Shown piece after piece: positions 6,539 to 11,602 of a stretch of DNA of 11,602 bases. Made by a program: the position numbers and the translations under genes. How positions within the stretch are numbered: the stretch's first letter is position 1; every line of letters starts with the position of its first letter. Source of the stretch: Halobacteriales archaeon SW_9_67_25. GTDB lineage: Archaea > Halobacteriota > Halobacteria > Halobacteriales > Haloarculaceae. The notes below the pieces were generated by a model. It searched no databases. It saw only the letters and a list, made by a program, of their open reading frames with translations, and was not told where the DNA came from. The stretch is from NCBI GenBank assembly GCA_003022745.1, contig PXSU01000113.1:1-11602 (forward strand), given 5' to 3'.

Positions 6539-6802
6539 ATGGCCACACGAGGAGACATGCCGACCGATCCCCCCGGGTTCGTCGGTCCCGGAATCAGGTG
6601 TGCAGTCGAGATGCTGACCGTCGCGGGTATCATGCTGCTGGTCGGACTCCCGGCCTCGAACACCGTCTACCGGGGCCTGGTCGTCGCGCTCACCGTCGTC
6701 TCGGTCACGGTCGTGCTGTTCTGGTGTCTGAACCGGCAGATGGAGGCCTGGATCGCCCACGCACGCCGGCAGGGTCGGGCGAGCGCGCGCCAGTCAGAGT
6801 GA
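6539..6802 (+). CDS. Small two-helix membrane protein
   Basis: This 87-residue protein has a short polar N-terminus (MATRGDMPTDPPGFVG). Two hydrophobic segments follow: about 21-38 (AVEMLTVAGIMLLVGL) and about 46-64 (GLVVALTVVSVTVVLFW). A basic tail (RRQGRASARQ) is expected to face the cytoplasm, giving a hairpin with both ends inside. No enzymatic motif is visible and I do not recognise the family. The ATG at 6539 is preferred over the one at 6557 because the TATA-like element sits 29 bases ahead of it. The reading frame stays open far upstream, but that part is antisense to the htrA-like gene and is not coding. The shared intergenic region with the protease gene suggests possible co-regulation, which is inference. 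Confidence 0.72.
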   Translation: MATRGDMPTDPPGFVGPGIRCAVEMLTVAGIMLLVGLPASNTVYRGLVVALTVVSVTVVLFWCLNRQMEAWIAHARRQGRASARQSE

Positions 6803-6828
6803 ACCCGGGCTTCGACCGACTCGAATAG

Positions 6829-6836
6829 GGTTAAGT
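6829..6836 (+). promoter_or_regulatory. TATA-like element of the UPF0173 gene
   Basis: GGTTAAGT is centred 30 bases upstream of the ATG at 6863, consistent with a leaderless or near-leaderless message. It lies in the 60-base gap after the small membrane protein gene. Confidence 0.5.
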
Positions 6837-6862
6837 GCGTTTCGGGAGTAGACACCGATGCC

Positions 6863-7579
6863 ATGCAACTCACCTGGCACGGCCACTCGACGTGGCACGT
6901 CGAACTCGGAGACACGAGCCTACTGATCGATCCCTTCTTCGACAACCCGAAAACAGAGACCGATCCGGCAACGCTTTCACCCGACTACGTGCTGTTGACC
7001 CACGGTCACTACGACCACATCGCCCACGTCGGCGAGTTCCTCGACGCCACCATCCTCGGGACGCCGGAGCTGACCGGGTACGTCACCGACGAGTACGACC
7101 TCGACGACGATGCCACGGTCGGGTTCAACCTCGGCGGCACGGTCGAGCTGGGCGAGGCCTTCGTCACTTTCCACCGGGCCGACCACACCAACGGCATCAA
7201 CATGGAGTACGACCTGTACGCTGGGATGCCGGGCGGATTCATCATCTCCGACAGCGACCCTGCGGAGGGCGGCCCGGCGGATTCGACGGTGTTCTACCAC
7301 GCCGGCGACACGGCGCTGATGTCGGAGATGCGCGACGTCATCGGACCGTACCTCCATCCCGACGCGGCCGCCCTCCCCGCCCGCGACCACTTCACGATGG
7401 GGCCCCGCCAGGCCGCTATCGCCGCGGACTGGCTCGGCGTCGAGTACGCGATGCCGATGCACTACGACACGTTCCCGCCCATCGAGATGGACACTGACGA
7501 GTTCGAACGCCAGGTCACAGAGAACGCCACCGCTGTGGAGCCAGTCATCCTCGAGGGCGACGAGACCTTCGAACTGTAG
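6863..7579 (+). CDS. UPF0173 metal-dependent hydrolase (metallo-beta-lactamase fold)
   Basis: This 238-residue cytosolic metallo-hydrolase is of the UPF0173/UlaG-like group. Metal ligands are visible as LTHGHYDH (His47, His49, Asp51, His52), His108 in RADHTN, Asp149 in YHAGDTA and His200 in MPMHYDTF. The N-terminal [11 protein letters not shown] and the GDHFTMGP-like block here reading [13 protein letters not shown] (173-185) are hallmarks of UPF0173. The substrate is not known for the family; a phosphoester, lactone or amide bond is plausible. Length and motif order are complete and no key residue is missing. The gene has its own TATA-like element and is followed after 42 bases by a DUF5799-like gene with a separate promoter, so no functional link between them is shown. 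Confidence 0.93.
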   Translation: MQLTWHGHSTWHVELGDTSLLIDPFFDNPKTETDPATLSPDYVLLTHGHYDHIAHVGEFLDATILGTPELTGYVTDEYDLDDDATVGFNLGGTVELGEAFVTFHRADHTNGINMEYDLYAGMPGGFIISDSDPAEGGPADSTVFYHAGDTALMSEMRDVIGPYLHPDAAALPARDHFTMGPRQAAIAADWLGVEYAMPMHYDTFPPIEMDTDEFERQVTENATAVEPVILEGDETFEL

Positions 7580-7593
7580 TATCGAGGAAACGC

Positions 7594-7601
7594 TGATAAT
7601 T
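7594..7601 (+). promoter_or_regulatory. TATA-like element of the DUF5799-like gene
   Basis: TGATAATT is centred about 24 bases ahead of the ATG at 7622, in the 42-base gap after the UPF0173 gene. Confidence 0.5.
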
Positions 7602-7621
7602 GCCCCACCCGTACGAGGGGT

Positions 7622-8092
7622 ATGTCCGAGGACTGGCGCGACCAACTGGCCGGCGCGCGGATGCAGGTCGACCAGCAGTTCCAGAGCCGGCTCGAACAGT
7701 CGGAGTTCACCAACCAGGAGTGGGGACTCATCATGACAGCCGTCGAGTTCGACATCGAACACCCGGGCGACCCCGACCGCGCGGAGATGGTCGCAGACAC
7801 CAGTCAACTCGACCAGATTTTCCCCGAACTGGACCGTCTCAAGGAGCAGATGGGCGGCCCGATGGGTGGCGGAGCCGATTCGGGGTCCTCGGGTGGCGTC
7901 CTCGGTGCGTTCAAGGACCTCCTGGGCGGGGTTTCCGGGGGCGGGAGCGGCGGCACCGACCGGGAGCGTATGGACGCCGCGATGGACATGGCCGAGGAGT
8001 ACGCCACCGACCTGCAGGCGTACCTCGAAAAGCGCGGGCGCTGGGAGGAGATCCGCCAGGCGGCAGAGGGCGAGCAGTCCTTGAGGGATTAG
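7622..8092 (+). CDS. DUF5799-like haloarchaeal protein
   Basis: This 156-residue acidic, soluble protein has no signal peptide or transmembrane helix. Its N-terminal domain (about 1-80: MSEDWRDQLAGARMQVDQQF ... SEFTNQEWGLIMTAVEFDIE) contains a conserved-looking NQEWGLIMTA motif. A Gly/Ser-rich linker (about 78-118) follows, then a short helical C-terminal region (MDAAMDMAEEYATDLQAYLE ... GRWEEIRQAAE). I recognise the pattern as the haloarchaeal family DUF5799 from memory; function is unknown. The Gly-rich middle suggests two small domains on a flexible tether. It is expressed from its own promoter and is convergent with leuB across a gap holding two hairpins. Confidence 0.82.
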   Translation: MSEDWRDQLAGARMQVDQQFQSRLEQSEFTNQEWGLIMTAVEFDIEHPGDPDRAEMVADTSQLDQIFPELDRLKEQMGGPMGGGADSGSSGGVLGAFKDLLGGVSGGGSGGTDRERMDAAMDMAEEYATDLQAYLEKRGRWEEIRQAAEGEQSLRD

Positions 8093-8104
8093 CGTCGGAC
8101 GTTA

Positions 8105-8127
8105 TCGATTCTCCGTGTGAGAATCGA
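8105..8127. repeat. Perfect 9-bp hairpin after the DUF5799-like gene
   Basis: Arms TCGATTCTC (8105-8113) and GAGAATCGA (8119-8127) are exact reverse complements around a five-base loop, CGTGT. It begins 13 bases after the stop at 8092 in the convergent gap. No T-run follows on either strand, so it does not look like a typical archaeal terminator; RNA stabilisation or a protein site are alternatives. Confidence 0.55.
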
Positions 8128-8136
8128 GACCCCGTG

Positions 8137-8168
8137 GCCGGCCGGAGATCACTGTGTCTCCGGTCGGC
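8137..8168. repeat. Long GC-rich hairpin in the same convergent gap
   Basis: Arms 8137-8148 (GCCGGCCGGAGA) and 8157-8168 (TCTCCGGTCGGC) pair over 12 bases with one G-U wobble, around an eight-base loop. It follows the first hairpin after nine bases. The rest of the gap (8169-8224) shows no further structure that I can see. Confidence 0.55.
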
Positions 8169-8224
8169 GACGCAACCCCTCAGATGTCGTCGCCAGCGCG
8201 AAACAGCGTCAGTTCCTCGGCCTC

Positions 8225-9205
8225 TCAGAGCCTGTCGAGGACTGCCTCGGTTACGTTGCCGGTCGTGGCCTCACCGCCGAGGTCGGGGGTGTGCGGCCCC
8301 TCCGCGAGGACATCCTCGACGGTCACGCGCACGCGGTCGGCCTCCTCGGCGTACCCGAGGTGGTCGAGGAGCATCGCCCCGGAGAGGATCATCGCCGCGG
8401 GGTTGGCGATGCCCTCCCCGGCGATGTCGGGTGCCGAGCCGTGGACCGGTTCGAACATGCCGTTCTCTGCGCCGACGTTCGCGCTCGGGAGCAACCCCAG
8501 GCCGCCGACGATACCGGCCGCCAGATCCGAGAGCACGTCCCCAGCCAGGTTCGGGCAGATGACCACGCCGTACTCGCCGGGGCGCTGGACCAGGTGCATC
8601 GCGAGGGCGTCCATCAGGGCCGTCTCGTAGTCCGCGCCGCGTTCGTCACCGACCTCGCGGGCAGTCTCCAGGAACAGCCCGTCGGTCTGACGCATCACGT
8701 TTGCCTTGTGTGCGATGGTGACGTCCTCGTACCCGTTGCGCTCCGCGTACCGGAAACCGTACTCGGCGATGTCGCGGGATGCCGCCGCCGTAATCACGCG
8801 GGTGAGCGTCCGGACGCCCCCGGTTATCTCCGACTCGATGCCGGAGTAGACTCCCTGCGTGTTCTCGCGGACGAACACGATGTCCGTCGAGGGGTCGAGT
8901 GCGTCCAGTCCGGGATAAGCCCGTGCCGGGCGGACGTTCGCAAAGGAGTCAACGATAGAGCGCAAGGGGAGCACGACGTCCGCGGCGGTCTCGCCCGCCG
9001 CGCCGAACAGCGTCGCGTCCGCGCCGGCAGCCATCGCCCGCGTCTCCTCGGGGAGCGGGTCGCCACGCTCCTCGGCGACGGCGTCGCCGGCCTCGCCGTA
9101 GACGAACTCGAAATCCACCGGCAGGGCCCCGAGGACATCGACGGCTGCGGGGGTGACTTCCCGCCCGATCCCGTCGCCAGGGATCACCGCAATCTCGTCT
9201 GTCAT
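8225..9205 (-). CDS. leuB: 3-isopropylmalate dehydrogenase (LeuB)
   Basis: This 326-residue beta-decarboxylating dehydrogenase oxidises 3-isopropylmalate to 2-oxoisocaproate with NAD+ in leucine synthesis. The N-terminus reads [14 protein letters not shown]. Substrate and catalytic residues are visible: LPLRS (Arg82), [10 protein letters not shown] (Arg92), [13 protein letters not shown] (Arg113, Tyr120), HKANV (Lys167). The metal-binding Asp residues are Asp199, Asp223 (NLAGDVLSD) and Asp227. [15 protein letters not shown], with Asp260, fits NAD+ rather than NADP+. The ATG at 9205 is the only credible start; upstream codons in frame offer none. Isocitrate- or tartrate-type relatives are less likely given the haloarchaeal LeuB-like pattern. 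No leuC, leuD or leuA is seen on the visible side, where the neighbour is convergent. It is divergent from the surface metalloprotease gene. Confidence 0.93.
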   Translation of the reverse strand: MTDEIAVIPGDGIGREVTPAAVDVLGALPVDFEFVYGEAGDAVAEERGDPLPEETRAMAAGADATLFGAAGETAADVVLPLRSIVDSFANVRPARAYPGLDALDPSTDIVFVRENTQGVYSGIESEITGGVRTLTRVITAAASRDIAEYGFRYAERNGYEDVTIAHKANVMRQTDGLFLETAREVGDERGADYETALMDALAMHLVQRPGEYGVVICPNLAGDVLSDLAAGIVGGLGLLPSANVGAENGMFEPVHGSAPDIAGEGIANPAAMILSGAMLLDHLGYAEEADRVRVTVEDVLAEGPHTPDLGGEATTGNVTEAVLDRL

Positions 9206-9250
9206 GGCTCCAGCGTCGGGAGGCGCCGTGATGGGGGTTTCGGTCCCAGC

Positions 9251-9260
9251 TATTATTTTC
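9251..9260. promoter_or_regulatory. AT-rich element in the leuB / metalloprotease divergent gap
   Basis: TATTATTTTC on the plus strand is centred 29 bases upstream of the ATG at 9283, the expected TATA position for the metalloprotease gene. Read on the minus strand as GAAAATAATA it is about 50 bases ahead of the leuB ATG, so leuB would need a leader of roughly 20 bases if it used the same element. Confidence 0.6.
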
Positions 9261-9282
9261 CATGAGGACCTACGTCCCGTGG

Positions 9283-11376
9283 ATGGGTCGAGCCGGTCGG
9301 CGCTCACTGCTCGCTGTCGGGCTGTTGCTCGCCGCCGTTTCGCTGGCGGGGCTGGCGGCCGCAGAGACGAACGCGACCGTCCCGGCCGAGAACGCGACAG
9401 TCACGGCGGGGTCCGCGTCGGCCGCGGACCCGACCGGGACGCGGGTCGCGCTCCCGGGGGACGCGGGGCAGACCGACTCCGGGGAGAGCATCCTCCTGAC
9501 ACAGGAGATCCGCCTGACGCCGGACCGGCCCGGCCAGATCGACGTCCAGTACCGGCTGCTCGCTCCGGACCGCGTCTCCGATGTGCGGATGCGCGTCCCA
9601 CCGGACGCGCGGAACGTCAGGACGACCCGCTTTACCCGCGTCGAGGGCAGCGTCTACGAGTGGCCCGGCCAGACCTCGACGGCGTCGCTCACCGTCACCG
9701 TTCCCGCGAACCGGACCTCCGAGACGGTCGGTCCGGAATCCACCGACGGACGCCTACGCTTCGTCGACGTCGGCGACTGGGCGCTCGTCCGGCGGCCACG
9801 GGTCGCTACCCCGGGCTACACCTACCAGGGAGACAATCCCGGCGTCACGGTTCGCAACGTCACGGCAGGCGAGGGCGTGATCGGACAGGGGCTCGTCTAC
9901 ATGGGTCCCCACAAGACCGTCGAGCGCTCCGCCCACGGACAGCGCTTCCGGCTGGTCGTGCCCGCGGCGGCCACCCTCGCCGAGGACCGAGAGCGGATAC
10001 TCGACAGCGTCACCGACGCCTCGGACCGCCTGCGCGTGGGCGACCGCGACGGGCAGGTGCTGATGATTGCGGCCCCGGCTGGCGTCGCCTGGGGGCAACT
10101 GGGCCTCCAGACCGGCCCGCGGGACTTCTACGTGCGCGCCGACGAACCGGTCGACACGCCCTCCAACACCTGGGTCCACGAGTACGTCCACACGCGACAG
10201 GACTTCGAGACCACCGACGGGACGGAGTGGTTCTACGAGGCGACCGCAGAGTACTACGCCGGCCAGTTGACCCTCGAATCGGACCGGATCGACTACGCGG
10301 CGTTCAGAGACTATCTCGACCGTGCCACGAGAGAACAGTTCGCCTCGGTGCGACTGCGGGAGCCGGGGACCTGGACCTCGAACGCGGGGAACTACTTCAC
10401 GGGTGCGCTGGTGGTGGGCGAACTCGACCGGCGCGTCCGGCTCGCGACCGACAGCGAAGCGACGTTCCAGGCGGTGTTCCGGCAGATGAACCGCCATCCG
10501 GAGCCGGTGACACACTCGGACTTTCTCGGGTTCGTCCGGTCGGCGGGCGGGGACGGGATCGTCGACCCCGCACGCCGGTACACGGAGACGACCGACCGGC
10601 CGGAAACCTGGTCGGCCCGGACCTACCGGGACGCGTTCGGCCAGCTCCCGCCGCTGTTCCGGTACACGCTCCCGGACCGGGAGAGCGAGGACATCCGTGT
10701 CACCGGCGAGACCATCGTCTTCGACGTGACAGTCGCAAACGACGGCGGCGCGGCCGGCACCTACGACCTCGCAGTGACGGTCGACGGGGCCAACGTGGCG
10801 TCCCGGAGTGGCCGTCTCGAGGCGGACGCGTCTACGACCGAGACCGTCGAGTATACCTTCGACGAGGCTGGCAGCCACACGTTCAGCACCGGCGAGGAGA
10901 GCCGGACGTTCAGGGTTCGCGAGCCGGCGACGCCGGCCGTCGCGGACCTCTCGGCCGACCGGCAGCAACTCCGCCCGGGCGAGGAGGTGACCGTCACGGC
11001 CACCGTGGAGAACCCGGCCGACCGGCCGGGCGAGCGGACGCTGACCATCCGCAGAGACGACACGGAGCTGACGACGGAGGAGGTCCGGCTGACCCCCGGC
11101 TCTTCGACCGAGGTGAGTGCGACAGTCACGCTCGACTCCCCGGGAACGCACAGGTTCAGTGCCGACGACCGAACCGTGTCGGTCACGGTCTTTGAGGGGG
11201 AGACGACGGACGCGGGAACGGGCGCCTCGACCGGCGGGACGGCCACCCCTGGCGGCGGGGACGGGACCGGGAGCGAGGTCGGGATCGGCGCGGCCGGCCC
11301 GGGCTTTGGCCCCCTCGCGGCGCTGGCTGGCGTCCTCTTGCTGGCCCTCTCACGCCGCTTCGAGCGCGTCGAGTAG
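9283..11376 (+). CDS. Secreted gluzincin-type metalloprotease with CARDB-like domains and PGF-CTERM anchor
   Basis: This 697-residue surface protein starts with a signal peptide ([20 protein letters not shown]..., probable cleavage near AAA-ET at 27/28). An N-terminal Asn/Thr-rich and beta-rich part (28-260) precedes a zinc protease region. There HEYVH (299-303) supplies two His ligands and the general base Glu300, and [13 protein letters not shown] (315-327) supplies the third ligand, probably Glu319, as in M1/M61-like gluzincins. Two Ig-like CARDB-type domains follow (about 460-550 and 555-645), then a Thr/Gly-rich spacer and [22 protein letters not shown] (672-693). That tail is a PGF-CTERM signal that archaeosortase A would process for lipid anchoring. 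Several NxT/S sequons near the N-terminus may be glycosylated. An in-frame ATG at 9262 is rejected because the TATA element lies just before it. Substrate unknown. Confidence 0.87.
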   Translation: MGRAGRRSLLAVGLLLAAVSLAGLAAAETNATVPAENATVTAGSASAADPTGTRVALPGDAGQTDSGESILLTQEIRLTPDRPGQIDVQYRLLAPDRVSDVRMRVPPDARNVRTTRFTRVEGSVYEWPGQTSTASLTVTVPANRTSETVGPESTDGRLRFVDVGDWALVRRPRVATPGYTYQGDNPGVTVRNVTAGEGVIGQGLVYMGPHKTVERSAHGQRFRLVVPAAATLAEDRERILDSVTDASDRLRVGDRDGQVLMIAAPAGVAWGQLGLQTGPRDFYVRADEPVDTPSNTWVHEYVHTRQDFETTDGTEWFYEATAEYYAGQLTLESDRIDYAAFRDYLDRATREQFASVRLREPGTWTSNAGNYFTGALVVGELDRRVRLATDSEATFQAVFRQMNRHPEPVTHSDFLGFVRSAGGDGIVDPARRYTETTDRPETWSARTYRDAFGQLPPLFRYTLPDRESEDIRVTGETIVFDVTVANDGGAAGTYDLAVTVDGANVASRSGRLEADASTTETVEYTFDEAGSHTFSTGEESRTFRVREPATPAVADLSADRQQLRPGEEVTVTATVENPADRPGERTLTIRRDDTELTTEEVRLTPGSSTEVSATVTLDSPGTHRFSADDRTVSVTVFEGETTDAGTGASTGGTATPGGGDGTGSEVGIGAAGPGFGPLAALAGVLLLALSRRFERVE

Positions 11377-11602
11377 CGTGACGGTCCGGTCAACCAGCGT
11401 CCCGGAGTCGGCCGCGAGCAGTTTGAGCATCGGCTCCTTGCCCACGTCGCCGCGGTCGAAGACTACGACGGGCGTCGCGTCGACGGACTCGAACGCTCGG
11501 CGGGCACCCCAGTCCATCGTCTGTCCCTCCCGGGATTTCACGTCCGCGGGCTCGTTGGCCCGGTCGTAGCCGGCGACCGGACCGTCGAGGGCCCCGAGTA
11601 CG
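11350..11602 (-). CDS. Unrecognised protein, C-terminal part, cut by right edge
   Basis: The frame is open from the right edge to a TGA at 11352-11350 and gives the last 83 residues (VLGALDGPVAGYDRANEPAD ... [11 protein letters not shown]). An internal GTG at 11541 could start a 63-residue product, but the continuous upstream frame makes a longer gene likelier. The visible piece is soluble and alternates short hydrophobic strands (TPVVVFDRG) with helices (EPMLKLLAADSG), suggesting an alpha/beta fold. I do not recognise the family and assign no function. Its 3' end overlaps the 3' end of the metalloprotease gene by 27 bases in convergent orientation. Confidence 0.6.
   Translation of the reverse strand, partial: VLGALDGPVAGYDRANEPADVKSREGQTMDWGARRAFESVDATPVVVFDRGDVGKEPMLKLLAADSGTLVDRTVTLLDALEAA

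Noticed and set aside
8105..8168. Hairpins as a bacterial-type intrinsic terminator or as CRISPR repeats
   Set aside because: No T-run follows either stem on either strand. The two hairpins differ in sequence and are not regularly spaced repeats.
8117..9265. A 382-codon plus-strand open frame through leuB and the hairpin gap
   Set aside because: It is antisense to complete LeuB and has no family-like sequence. Frames lacking stops are common at this GC content.
9754..11151. A 465-codon minus-strand open frame through the metalloprotease gene
   Set aside because: It is an antisense shadow of a gene with signal peptide, HEYVH and PGF-CTERM, with no recognisable motif of its own.
1..11602. A defence island, provirus, integrated element or insertion sequence
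   Set aside because: All recognisable genes are core metabolism, replication, repair or surface genes with uniform composition. No transposase, integrase, nuclease/helicase defence gene, attachment site or tRNA was seen on either strand.

Overview
The window is chromosomal DNA from a haloarchaeon (class Halobacteria). The evidence is very high GC, acidic Asp/Glu-rich proteins, archaeal replication genes (PriS primase, GINS), haloarchaea-type small families, a Tat-lipobox lipoprotein, a PGF-CTERM surface protein, and TATA-like elements about 24-31 nt ahead of start codons with almost no leader. The genus cannot be told from what is visible. No rRNA, tRNA, CRISPR array, insertion sequence or phage gene was seen. 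It reads as core chromosome.

Layout. (1) 1-1422, minus strand: a zinc-ribbon protein, a DUF5788-like protein and the N-terminal part of DNA polymerase X (cut by the left edge) form one apparent operon. The last two overlap by ATGA. (2) 1474-1781, minus: an archease gene split into two frames with its middle missing, apparently a pseudogene. (3) 1961-3117, plus: a GNAT acetyltransferase and a bacterial-type hypoxanthine phosphoribosyltransferase-like gene, each with its own promoter. (4) 3205-5279, plus: priS (primase catalytic subunit) and a GINS subunit, overlapping by ATGA, form a replication operon. (5) 5282-6466, minus: a Tat-exported HtrA/DegP-like lipoprotein protease, convergent with the GINS gene and divergent from a two-helix membrane protein at 6539-6802. 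(6) 6863-8092, plus: a UPF0173 metallo-beta-lactamase-fold hydrolase and a DUF5799-like protein. (7) 8093-8224: a convergent gap with two strong hairpins. (8) 8225-9205, minus: leuB, divergent from a large secreted gluzincin-type metalloprotease (9283-11376) with two CARDB-like domains and a PGF-CTERM anchor. (9) 11350 to the right edge, minus: the C-terminal part of an unrecognised protein, overlapping the protease gene tail to tail.

Functional groups are DNA replication (PriS, GINS), DNA repair (PolX and its small partners), purine salvage (HPRT), leucine synthesis (LeuB), and cell-surface proteolysis (HtrA lipoprotein, PGF-CTERM metalloprotease). No gap exceeds 300 bases. I found no convincing new multi-gene defence or mobile system. 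The most noteworthy items are the broken archease gene, the PolX-linked small genes, the off-consensus PRPP motif of the HPRT and the double hairpin at 8105-8168.
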